Assembly (NCBI GenBank): GCA_002359425.1
Contig: DEMY01000037.1
Coordinates: 10,622-16,370, forward strand
Origin: Clostridiales bacterium UBA2658
GTDB taxonomy: Bacteria > Bacillota > Clostridia > Oscillospirales > Oscillospiraceae
Direction of reading: 5' to 3'
Length of the DNA stretch: 5,749 nucleotides
Shown here: positions 1-5,568 of the stretch, in pieces
How positions within the stretch are numbered: position 1 is the first letter of the stretch
How the letters are laid out: the number at the start of each line of letters is the position of its first letter
The notes under the pieces: model-generated
The model's database searches: none
What the model was told of the DNA's origin: nothing
The model's input: only the letters and a program-made list of their open reading frames with translations
Translations under genes and position numbers: made by a program

Positions 1-474
1 AAACGAAACGCCGTTGACGCCGAGGGTCACGAGCATATACGCGGGCTTTTTCTTTGCGACCGCTTCCGCAATCGAAATTTCGGTTTTGTCCTCCGGGTAA
101 ACGATCGTGGCGGTATCCCAGAGCGCAAGGGTCAGGGTGCCGCTCTTCGGTGTCCAGACCTGATTGGGACCTACGACGTTATAGTAACCGAGACCATGCG
201 TTGTGCTGTCCCCCAGAAAGACGAACTGATCCACATATTCCTGCCCCATGTCGTCCGTTTGTGCAAGGCGGGTCGGACCGGTGGCCGCCTGCGACGGGGC
301 AGGGGGCGAAGCGGCGGGGGGTACAGAGGTCTGCGCCGGGCTGGGCGAAACGGCGGCTTTTTTCTCGCCTCCCTGACAAGAAGTGAAGCCGAGAACAAAC
401 ACGGCAACCAGTATGCATAAAAGGATCGATGCCGACCAAAAGAAATAGACGTTATCCCGTTTGGATTGTTTCAT
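1..474 (-). CDS. SGNH/GDSL-type hydrolase, membrane- or lipid-anchored; 3' end lies beyond the window
   Basis: The frame is open for 158 codons from an ATG at 472-474 to the left edge, so only the N-terminal part is present. A GGAGGG ribosome binding site (479-484) sits 4 nt upstream and supports this start. Residues 11-30 are a hydrophobic segment followed by Cys33 in the context GFTSC. This could be a lipoprotein signal with an imperfect lipobox (Phe at -3) or a plain membrane anchor. Residues 43-67 form a Pro/Ala/Ser linker typical of surface proteins. The catalytic domain then begins: FVFLGDSTTHGL (84-95) matches block I of SGNH hydrolases, with Ser90 as the predicted nucleophile. LGVNGV (151-156) resembles block III, with Asn154 as the oxyanion-hole residue. 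The Asp/His block lies outside the window. The expected role is an extracytoplasmic esterase or deacetylase, perhaps acting on cell-wall or exopolysaccharide acyl groups. The substrate cannot be told, and loss of activity cannot be excluded without the C-terminus. Confidence 0.8.
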   Translation of the reverse strand, partial: MKQSKRDNVYFFWSASILLCILVAVFVLGFTSCQGGEKKAAVSPSPAQTSVPPAASPPAPSQAATGPTRLAQTDDMGQEYVDQFVFLGDSTTHGLGYYNVVGPNQVWTPKSGTLTLALWDTATIVYPEDKTEISIAEAVAKKKPAYMLVTLGVNGVSF

Positions 475-506
475 AATACCCTCCAAATGGCAACGAAAGC
501 TCCTTT

Positions 507-523
507 TTCGCGCGGCGCGCGAA
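507..523. repeat. GC-rich hairpin in the leader of the SGNH gene
   Basis: A perfect inverted repeat: TTCGCGC (507-513), a GGC loop, then GCGCGAA (517-523). It lies about 32 nt upstream of the SGNH start codon, inside the leader predicted from the promoter at 603-631. No U-tract follows on the minus strand (an A-rich GAAAAAGGAGC follows), so it is not a good intrinsic terminator. It may stabilise the mRNA or affect translation. It may also be a chance feature of GC-rich sequence. Confidence 0.5.
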
Positions 524-572
524 GGGGGGCTATCGGTTCCCAAAAGCTTAGAAAAACGGGACAATTTCGGTC

Positions 573-585
573 ATTTTGCCAAAAT
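573..585. promoter_or_regulatory. 13-bp palindrome just downstream of the SGNH promoter, candidate operator
   Basis: ATTTTGCCAAAAT is a perfect dyad of two 6-bp arms around a single central base. It lies roughly 10-25 nt downstream of the transcription start expected from the -10 box at 603-608, a usual place for a repressor site. No regulator is identified, and no second copy of this palindrome was noticed in the other intergenic regions. Confidence 0.35.
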
Positions 586-602
586 CGCTCCCAAGGCATT
601 TC

Positions 603-631
603 ATTTTATCACATCCGCCTGTACGTGTCAA
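603..631 (-). promoter_or_regulatory. sigma-A-type promoter of the SGNH hydrolase gene
   Basis: Read on the minus strand: TTGACA (626-631, perfect -35), a 17-bp spacer, then TAAAAT (603-608, 5 of 6 matches to TATAAT). TGA directly precedes the -10 box, giving an extended -10 (TGn). Transcription should start near 596, leaving a leader of about 120 nt. The promoter sits immediately downstream of the terminator of the preceding gene, so the SGNH gene is an independent transcription unit. Confidence 0.85.
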
Positions 632-661
632 CAAAACGGCGAATGTGTGGCGCGAAAGGCA

Positions 662-700
662 TAGACAAAGAACGCTTCGGAGATTTTTCCCCGAAGCGCT
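662..700 (-). terminator. Rho-independent terminator of the EF-G-like gene
   Basis: On the minus strand, CGCTTCGG (691-698) pairs with CCGAAGCG (673-680). The helix extends inward by a G-U, a G-C and an A-U pair to an AAAA tetraloop, giving about 11 bp. It is followed by the T-rich stretch TTCTTTGTCT. It starts about 28 nt after the TAA stop at 728-730. The opposite strand has the weaker tract CTCTGTTTTC. Confidence 0.85.
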
Positions 701-727
701 CTGTTTTCGGAAAGTCGGACGAAAAAT

Positions 728-2767
728 TTATTCGCCTTCCGTCTCACGGGCCTTCTTGGCGTCTTCAATGATTTTCTGCTGCACCGCGGCAGGGGTCTCG
801 GCGTAGCGGATAAATGCAAGCGTGAAGGAACCGCGTCCCTGCGTCATGGAGCGCAGGTCGATCGCATAGCTGGACATTTCAGCCATCGGAACCTCGGCCT
901 CGACGATCTGCATGCCGCCCTCGGCGCTCATGCCGAGCACAGTACCGCGGCGCTTGGAGGAGATATCGGACATGATATCGCCCATGCTTGCGTCCGGAAT
1001 TTTGACCATGAGCTTGCCGATCGGCTCGAGAATGACGGGGTTTGCGTTTACAAGCTCCTTATAAGCAAGGCTCGCGGCGGTCTTAAACGCCATTTCGGAG
1101 GAGTCAACCGGGTGAAAATCGCCATCGTAGAGAACAGCCTTCAGGAACACCATCGGGTAACCGGCAAGGACGCCCTTCGTTGTGGACTCGCGCAGACCCT
1201 TTTCAACGGCGGGGAAGAAGTTTCTCGGAACGCTACCGCCGAAGACCTCGTCCGCGAAGATCATCTCTTCCTGTTCCTCCTGCGGCTCGAAACGAATCTT
1301 GACGTCCGCGAACTGGCCGTGACCGCCGGTCTGCTTTTTGTGGCGGCCGTGCGCCTCGTAGGTCTTGCGGATTTTCTCGCGGTAGGGAACGCGCGCGGGA
1401 GAAAGCTCGACCTCGACGCCGAACTTGTTTTTAAGTTTGCTGCAAAGGATATCCAGATGCATGTCACCCGCGCCGGAGATGACGAGCTGATGTGTTTCGG
1501 AATTATTGACATAGGTGAAGGTGCGGTCCTCCTCGGCGAGCTTGGAAAGGCCGACGGCAATCTTATCCTCCTGCCCCTTGACCTTCGGGGAGATGCACAT
1601 GGAGTAGCAGGGCGGAGCATAGGTGATGCCGGGCAGCGGCTCCGTGCGGGAGGGATTGCAGAGCGTATCGCCTGTGCGGGTGTCCGTGAGCTTGGAGACA
1701 GCGCCGAGGTCGCCGCAGGTGACTTCTGTGACCTCAACGTTTTTCTTGCCCTGCATGACATAGATGTGACCGAGCTTTTCGCTGGTACCGGTACGGGGGT
1801 TCAGGAGGGTCATATCGTTCGTGACCTTGCCGGAAACGACTTTGAAGAGGCTGAACTTGCCGTACTGGTCGGAGATGGTCTTGTAGATGATTGCGGCGCT
1901 CGCGCCCTTTTCGTCAACAGGCTTGCCGCCCTCGGACGGGGCCGGGAAATAGGCAGCGATCGCGTCCACAAAGGAGGCAATACCTGTGAGATCCGCGTTG
2001 CTGCCGCAATAAACCGGGCAGATGGACGCTTCCGCGATGCCGGCGGCCAAAGCGCCGGTCATTTCGGCGGTCGTGAATTCCTCGCCGCCGAAGAACTTGT
2101 CCATAAGCTCCTCGCTCGTCTCGGCGATGCTCTCGCCGAGGGTGTTGTAATATTTGTCAAGCGCGGCCTTTGCGCTGTCCGGAACGGGCATCTCTGTGCG
2201 CTTGCCCTTAGCGTCGAACTTGTAAGCTTTTTTGAAAGCGACATCCAGAACGCCGACGATCTTGTCGCCCTCCATGATGGGGGCGGTCACGGGGCATACG
2301 GAGACGCCGAACGCCTCGCGCAGGGCTTCGTAGGTCCTGTCGTAGCTCGCGTTTTCCTCGTCGATGCGGGAGATGAAAACGGCGCGGGGCGTTCCGGCGT
2401 CGCAAAGCATCTTCCAGCTCTTTTCCGCGCCGACAGAAACGCCGTCCTTCGCGGAGCATACAAGAACGCCTGCGTCCGCAACGCGGAGCGCCTGCTTGAC
2501 TTCGCCGGAGAAATCGAAGTATCCCGGAGTGTCGATGATATTTATTTTAACGCCATTATAGTCGCAATACATTGCGGAATCGCCGATACTGATCTTGCGG
2601 CGGATTTCTTCCGCGTCAAAGTCCGAAACGGTCGTACCGTCGGCCGCTTTGCCAAGACGGTCCGTTGCGCCCGTCAAAAAGAGCATACTTTCAGCTAAGC
2701 TGGTTTTGCCGTTTCCTCCGTGACCCAGAAGGCAGATGTTTCTGATTTTATCAATCGAATAACTCAT
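728..2767 (-). CDS. EF-G-like translational GTPase (elongation factor G paralogue, EF-G2 type)
   Basis: The 679-aa protein is close to the usual EF-G length (about 690-700) and all five domains appear present. In the G domain, G1 is GHGGNGKT (15-22), G3 is DTPGYFDF (79-86), the G4 position is SRID (133-136) and G5 is CGSN (254-257). Domain II starts near 290, domain III covers about 380-455, and domain IV begins around VPYREKI (460-466). Domain IV keeps FHPVDSSE (551-558), whose His552 aligns with the tip histidine of EF-G. A C-terminal domain V (about 580-655) follows. The GHGGNGKT and DTPGY signatures place it in the EF-G-like bacterial clade, not housekeeping fusA, which has GHVDHGKT and DTPGH. 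Tyr83 replaces the catalytic His. Its role is probably ribosome-associated, but family function is poorly defined. The ATG at 2765-2767 has AAGGAG 8 nt upstream (2776-2781). It is monocistronic by its promoters and terminator. Confidence 0.93.
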   Translation of the reverse strand: MSYSIDKIRNICLLGHGGNGKTSLAESMLFLTGATDRLGKAADGTTVSDFDAEEIRRKISIGDSAMYCDYNGVKINIIDTPGYFDFSGEVKQALRVADAGVLVCSAKDGVSVGAEKSWKMLCDAGTPRAVFISRIDEENASYDRTYEALREAFGVSVCPVTAPIMEGDKIVGVLDVAFKKAYKFDAKGKRTEMPVPDSAKAALDKYYNTLGESIAETSEELMDKFFGGEEFTTAEMTGALAAGIAEASICPVYCGSNADLTGIASFVDAIAAYFPAPSEGGKPVDEKGASAAIIYKTISDQYGKFSLFKVVSGKVTNDMTLLNPRTGTSEKLGHIYVMQGKKNVEVTEVTCGDLGAVSKLTDTRTGDTLCNPSRTEPLPGITYAPPCYSMCISPKVKGQEDKIAVGLSKLAEEDRTFTYVNNSETHQLVISGAGDMHLDILCSKLKNKFGVEVELSPARVPYREKIRKTYEAHGRHKKQTGGHGQFADVKIRFEPQEEQEEMIFADEVFGGSVPRNFFPAVEKGLRESTTKGVLAGYPMVFLKAVLYDGDFHPVDSSEMAFKTAASLAYKELVNANPVILEPIGKLMVKIPDASMGDIMSDISSKRRGTVLGMSAEGGMQIVEAEVPMAEMSSYAIDLRSMTQGRGSFTLAFIRYAETPAAVQQKIIEDAKKARETEGE

Positions 2768-2790
2768 GCGGGTGTCTCCTTATTCCGAGT

Positions 2791-2820
2791 ATTATACAAA
2801 AAATGGGCCAACGCGGCCAA
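2791..2820 (-). promoter_or_regulatory. Proximal promoter of the EF-G-like gene
   Basis: On the minus strand: TTGGCC (2815-2820, 4 of 6), an 18-bp spacer, then a perfect TATAAT (2791-2796). The expected start near 2784 would leave a leader of only about 17 nt, with the ribosome binding site almost at its 5' end. It is therefore plausible but less certain than the distal promoter. The hexamer TTGGCC occurs twice here with a 9-bp period (2806-2811 and 2815-2820). Confidence 0.55.
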
Positions 2821-2837
2821 AGTCTCATACGCATAAG

Positions 2838-2866
2838 ATTATACACGGGCGACTTATCATTTGCAA
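2838..2866 (-). promoter_or_regulatory. Distal, likely main promoter of the EF-G-like gene
   Basis: On the minus strand: TTGCAA (2861-2866, 4 of 6 to TTGACA), a 17-bp spacer, then a perfect TATAAT (2838-2843). The start is expected near 2831, giving a leader of about 63 nt before the ATG. That leader contains the repeated TTGGCC elements and the proximal promoter. Confidence 0.7.
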
Positions 2867-2890
2867 CAAGATTTTTCTTTCAAAGGCCAC

Positions 2891-2919
2891 TTTATTCATT
2901 GATTTTCACATCTCGTCAA
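2891..2919 (-). promoter_or_regulatory. Possible third, upstream promoter for the EF-G-like gene
   Basis: On the minus strand: TTGACG (2914-2919, 5 of 6), 17 bp, then AATAAA (2891-2896, 4 of 6). The -10 box is poor and the region is AT-rich, so chance is possible. Confidence 0.3.
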
Positions 2920-3049
2920 AAATGTAACGAATAATTTGGAGGGGTCAAAGCAAAAATCCCGCTCCGGCGGACAGGGCAGGCTCTACGGCGCTTTTTTGTC
3001 CGTCTGTGAAAAACTGTAACCTCCCTCCGAACAGAAAAACTGCCATTTT
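2920..3049. other. Non-coding part of the divergent intergenic region, with repeats and weak inverted repeats
   Basis: No credible gene is seen here. GGCGGACA (2966-2973) can pair with TGTCCGTC (2997-3004) around a 23-nt loop ending in six T. On the minus strand CCGC-CGGA-GCGG (2961-2972 on the plus strand) is followed by GATTTTTG, a short hairpin with a U-run. The 9-mer GAAAAACTG occurs at 3008-3016 and 3034-3042. I recognise no known riboswitch. These may be regulator sites, or remnants of structure outside either main transcript. Confidence 0.4.
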
Positions 3050-3066
3050 ACTTTACAAATTAAAGT
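3050..3066. promoter_or_regulatory. Dyad overlapping the -35 box, candidate operator of the regulator/opuC operon
   Basis: ACTTTA (3050-3055), five bases, then TAAAGT (3061-3066): a perfect 6-bp inverted repeat spanning 17 bp. It covers the whole -35 box (3052-3057) of the promoter at 3052-3080, so a bound protein would block RNA polymerase. The nearest regulator is the GntR/RCK_C gene directly downstream. That it binds here is inference. Confidence 0.45.
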
Positions 3067-3080
3067 TGTTAGTGTAGAAT
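3052..3080 (+). promoter_or_regulatory. Promoter of the busR-like/opuC operon
   Basis: TTTACA (3052-3057, 5 of 6 to TTGACA), a 17-bp spacer, then TAGAAT (3075-3080, 5 of 6 to TATAAT). Transcription should start near 3087, about 34 nt upstream of the ATG at 3121. No better promoter was seen between here and opuCA, so this one probably drives the whole operon. Confidence 0.75.
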
Positions 3081-3108
3081 AGGGGTGCACCAAGTTTTAC
3101 AGAATAGG
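3076..3108 (+). repeat. Direct repeat of AGAATAGG flanking the palindrome GGTGCACC
   Basis: AGAATAGG occurs at 3076-3083, overlapping the -10 box, and again at 3101-3108, overlapping the ribosome binding site, with a period of 25 bp. Between them GGTGCACC (3084-3091) is a perfect 8-bp palindrome at the expected transcription start. The layout could be a two-part protein binding site. Part of the similarity may simply reflect purine-rich promoter and ribosome-binding sequence. Confidence 0.4.
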
Positions 3109-3120
3109 AAGTAGAAAGCT

Positions 3121-3756
3121 ATGAGTGAAACCGTTGCGCCAGCGCAGTACCTTCAGATTGCGCTGGACATTGCCGCCCGCGTCGCGGCGGGCGAGCTGCC
3201 GGAGGGCAGCATTCTCTACGGGCGCTCCGTCATGTCCTCGGAATACGGAGTCTCGCCGGAAACCATACGCCGCGCCCTGCACCTTCTGGCGGATATGAAG
3301 GTCGTGGAAATCAAACCCCAGAGCGGCGTGCGCGTCCTATCGGCGGACAGCGCGCGCCGGTACATTCAAAATTTCGGAGAGAGCGCCGAGACCCGCTCCC
3401 TCCGCGACCAGCTTGAGGGCATCGTTGAGGAATACAACGACCTGAACCGCAGACTCATAAAGACGGCCTCGGCACTCGTGCAGAACCGCGAGAGCTATGT
3501 CGCCACGCGCGAGCCGCTGCCGAATTATGAGGTTGCCGTTCCGAAAAACTCGCCCCACATCGGAAAGAGCATCGGAACGCTGATGTTCTGGCAAAGCACC
3601 GGCGGGACCATCGTCGCCATCCGGCGGGGACAGAATGTCATCCTCTCCCCCGGCCCCTATGCCGAGCTCTATCCGGGCGACGTCATCGTGCTGGTCGGAA
3701 CGCCCGCCTCCGCGGAGGCGGCGAAACGTTTTGTGAGAGGGACGGCGGAGACCTGA
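3121..3756 (+). CDS. busR: GntR-family regulator with C-terminal RCK_C (TrkA_C) domain, BusR-like
   Basis: A 211-aa cytoplasmic DNA-binding protein. Residues 8-74 form a GntR winged helix-turn-helix, with the recognition helix around SPETIRRALHLL (45-56) and the wing near PQSGVRVL (66-73). Residues about 76-125 are charged and helical (SLRDQLEGIVEEYNDLNRR), consistent with a coiled-coil linker. Residues about 136-206 form an RCK_C domain with GKSIGTLMFWQSTGGTIVAIRRG (148-170), SPGPY (176-180) and PGDVIVLVG (185-193). This order matches BusR, the c-di-AMP-responsive repressor of betaine transport genes in Streptococcus agalactiae and Lactococcus. c-di-AMP binding here is inferred from architecture and from the transporter genes downstream. 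The ATG has AGGAAG (3106-3111) 9 nt upstream. Only 46 bp and no terminator separate it from opuCA. It probably represses its own operon. Confidence 0.85.
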   Translation: MSETVAPAQYLQIALDIAARVAAGELPEGSILYGRSVMSSEYGVSPETIRRALHLLADMKVVEIKPQSGVRVLSADSARRYIQNFGESAETRSLRDQLEGIVEEYNDLNRRLIKTASALVQNRESYVATREPLPNYEVAVPKNSPHIGKSIGTLMFWQSTGGTIVAIRRGQNVILSPGPYAELYPGDVIVLVGTPASAEAAKRFVRGTAET

Positions 3757-3802
3757 ACCGCGCGAGTGCTTAGACCCGCCGCCCCGCGGAAAAAAAGGCT
3801 AT

Positions 3803-4927
3803 ATGATCGAATTTGAACACGTTTCAAAAAGCTATGGAAAGTCGCCTATTTTGCGCGACCTCTCCTTCACTGTGCCGGACGGGCGCTTTCTGGTGCTCAT
3901 AGGCCCGTCTGGCTGTGGAAAGACAACCACGCTGAAAATGATAAACCGGCTCATCGAGCCGGACAGCGGCCGCGTTCTCATAAACGGCGACGACGCTGCC
4001 AAAATGGATCCCGTCGAACTGCGGCGGCACATTGGCTACGTCATTCAGCAGATCGGTCTCTTCCCGAACATGACCGTTGCGCAAAACATCACAGTCGTAC
4101 CCCGGCTCATGAAAACCGGCCATGCAGAATGCGAGCGCATCGCGCGTGAGCTACTGGAAATGGTCAATCTGCCCTATGACCAGTATGCGGAAAAATACCC
4201 GAACGAACTTTCCGGCGGGCAGCAGCAGCGCATCGGCGTTCTGCGCGCGCTCGCCGCCTCTCCCCCGGTCGTGCTTATGGACGAGCCCTTTGGTGCGCTC
4301 GACCCTATGACGCGCGAGGCCTTGCAGGACGAAGTGAAAAAGCTTCAGAAAAAGCTCCACAAGACCATCGTCTTTGTGACGCACGACATGGGAGAGGCGC
4401 TCAGGCTTGCCGACAACATTTTGTTCATGGAAGGCGGGCGCATTGTGCAAATGGCCCCGCCGGAGGAAATGCTCGAGCACCCGGCGAGCGACCTTGTCCG
4501 AAGCTTTCTGGGCCGGCAGACGGCACAGGAGGACGCGCCCATTTTGGCGGGCGAATTTATGAAAACGAACGCCTACCGCGTTTCGATGGACCGGGGCGTT
4601 CTGGAGTGCGCGGCGCTCATGGCCCGCTCGGGCGTTGACACCCTGCTCGTGACGGACGAGGACGACAAGTATCTCGGCGTTGTCACGATCAAAAGCATCC
4701 GGCTCTATGGCCGGAACCTTAGCAGCATCGTCCCGCTCATCACGAAGGATCCGCACACGGTCCGCGTGGACGAGGACGCGCGCGAGAGCATGGATTATCT
4801 TTTGAACTCCAACGACAACTACGTCGTCGTCCTGAACCCAGACGACACGATTGCCGGCATCATCACAAAAAACAGCATGGCCCACGTCGTGGCCAGCGCT
4901 TTGTGGGGGGAGGCAGCGGAGTCATGA
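3803..4927 (+). CDS. opuCA: Osmoprotectant ABC transporter ATP-binding protein with tandem CBS domains (OpuCA type)
   Basis: A 374-aa peripheral ATPase that powers uptake of quaternary-amine osmolytes (glycine betaine, carnitine or choline class). Motifs seen: Walker A GPSGCGKTT (34-42), Q-loop in YVIQQIGLFP (79-88), signature LSGGQQQR (136-143), Walker B VVLMDE (156-161), D-loop GALD (164-167) and switch His194. The stretches MINRLIEPDSGR, DPVELRRHIGYVIQQIGLFP and LSGGQQQRIGVLRALAA are characteristic of OpuCA. Two CBS repeats follow (about 253-305 and 312-366), ending ASALWGE as in OpuCA. In Staphylococcus aureus and Listeria the OpuCA CBS pair binds c-di-AMP, which lowers uptake. The same is only inferred here. 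The ATG at 3803 has just a weak AAAGG (3794-3798) 4 nt upstream, so initiation may be modest or depend on upstream translation. Its stop overlaps the opuCB start (ATGA, 4924-4927). Confidence 0.95.
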   Translation: MIEFEHVSKSYGKSPILRDLSFTVPDGRFLVLIGPSGCGKTTTLKMINRLIEPDSGRVLINGDDAAKMDPVELRRHIGYVIQQIGLFPNMTVAQNITVVPRLMKTGHAECERIARELLEMVNLPYDQYAEKYPNELSGGQQQRIGVLRALAASPPVVLMDEPFGALDPMTREALQDEVKKLQKKLHKTIVFVTHDMGEALRLADNILFMEGGRIVQMAPPEEMLEHPASDLVRSFLGRQTAQEDAPILAGEFMKTNAYRVSMDRGVLECAALMARSGVDTLLVTDEDDKYLGVVTIKSIRLYGRNLSSIVPLITKDPHTVRVDEDARESMDYLLNSNDNYVVVLNPDDTIAGIITKNSMAHVVASALWGEAAES

Positions 4928-5568
4928 AAGCCTTTTTTGCAGCCTATGGCGCAATGCTCTGGCACGCGGTCCTCGTCCACCTGGGATATGTGCTCGCGGC
5001 GGTCGGCGTAGGACTTATCCTTGGCATTTTCCTCGGCGTCGCGCTCTCGCGGATGCCGAAGAAATGGTCGTCGGTACTACTGCCGCTTCTATCGGTCTTT
5101 CAGACCATTCCCGGTATCGTCTTTATCGGCGTTTTGTTTCTCCAGCTCGGCATGGTGCCCGCAACGGTGCTCATCGCGCTTTCGGTCTACGCGACCTTCC
5201 CAATTCTCAAGAACACCTACACGGGCCTCACGAACATTGAGCCGCGCTATATAGAGGCCGCGCGCGGCTGCGGCATGTCCTCCGTCCAGTCGCTCTGGCA
5301 GGTCGAGCTGCCGCTGGCGCTGCCGTCCATTCTCGGCGGCGTGCGCATGTCGGCGGTCTACACCGTGAGCTGGACGGTGCTGGCCTCAATTATCGGGCTT
5401 GGGGGGCTTGGCGACTTTATCTATCAGGGCATCAGCTCAAACAACAACACGCTCATCATTGCCGGGGCAATTCCCGCGGCGCTCACGGCGGTGCTGCTCG
5501 GCGTGCTCTTGGATAAGCTCCAGAAAAAGGCCGTTCCGCGCGGTCTCCGAAAGGAGATGCGCTCATGA
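4924..5568 (+). CDS. opuCB: Osmoprotectant ABC transporter permease (OpuCB type)
   Basis: A 214-aa integral membrane protein and a channel-forming subunit partnering with the CBS-containing ATPase. It has hydrophobic segments at about 18-42, 50-74, 77-96, 135-158 and 177-197. It carries the EAA loop that contacts the ATPase: EAARGCG (111-117) through ELP (128-130). FQTIPGIVFIGVLF (59-72) is typical of OpuCB/ProW-type permeases. I chose the ATG at 4924 over the in-frame GTG at 4903. The ATG overlaps the opuCA stop (ATGA), has the purine-rich GGGGGGAGG (4905-4913) 10 nt upstream, and gives the usual N-terminus MKAFF. The GTG would add seven atypical residues and has no clear binding site. The stop at 5566-5568 again overlaps the next start, so the three transporter genes are probably translationally coupled. 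Confidence 0.93.
   Translation: MKAFFAAYGAMLWHAVLVHLGYVLAAVGVGLILGIFLGVALSRMPKKWSSVLLPLLSVFQTIPGIVFIGVLFLQLGMVPATVLIALSVYATFPILKNTYTGLTNIEPRYIEAARGCGMSSVQSLWQVELPLALPSILGGVRMSAVYTVSWTVLASIIGLGGLGDFIYQGISSNNNTLIIAGAIPAALTAVLLGVLLDKLQKKAVPRGLRKEMRS

Noticed and set aside
54..420. Plus-strand open frames of 74-110 codons at the left end
   Set aside because: They are shadows of the partial SGNH gene on the minus strand, which has GDS and GVN motifs and a good ribosome binding site. The plus-strand translations are Arg/Pro-rich noise.
461..819. Short overlapping frames in the SGNH/EF-G intergenic region
   Set aside because: They cross a well-formed terminator and a near-consensus promoter and overlap the EF-G-like 3' end. 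They lack ribosome binding sites and coding character.
1112..2698. A 528-codon open frame on the plus strand opposite the EF-G-like gene
   Set aside because: It lies wholly antisense to a well-supported EF-G-like protein. Its translation shows no recognisable domain, and long antisense frames are expected in codon-biased GC-rich genes.
2936..2960. Ribosome-binding-like GGAGGGG at about 2939-2945 on the plus strand
   Set aside because: No ATG, GTG or TTG start with a following open frame lies at a suitable distance.
3757..3802. Terminator between the regulator and opuCA
   Set aside because: The possible 5-bp stem is followed by A residues, not T, on the coding strand, so it does not resemble an intrinsic terminator. 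Read-through is expected.
4151..4885. A 244-codon open frame on the minus strand opposite opuCA
   Set aside because: It is an antisense shadow of the ATPase/CBS coding sequence. I saw no clear ribosome binding site or domain, and the true frame has all ABC motifs.
4903..4923. GTG at 4903 as the start of opuCB
   Set aside because: It would add MGGGSGV before the normal N-terminus. The ATG at 4924 overlaps the opuCA stop and has better-placed purine-rich sequence upstream.
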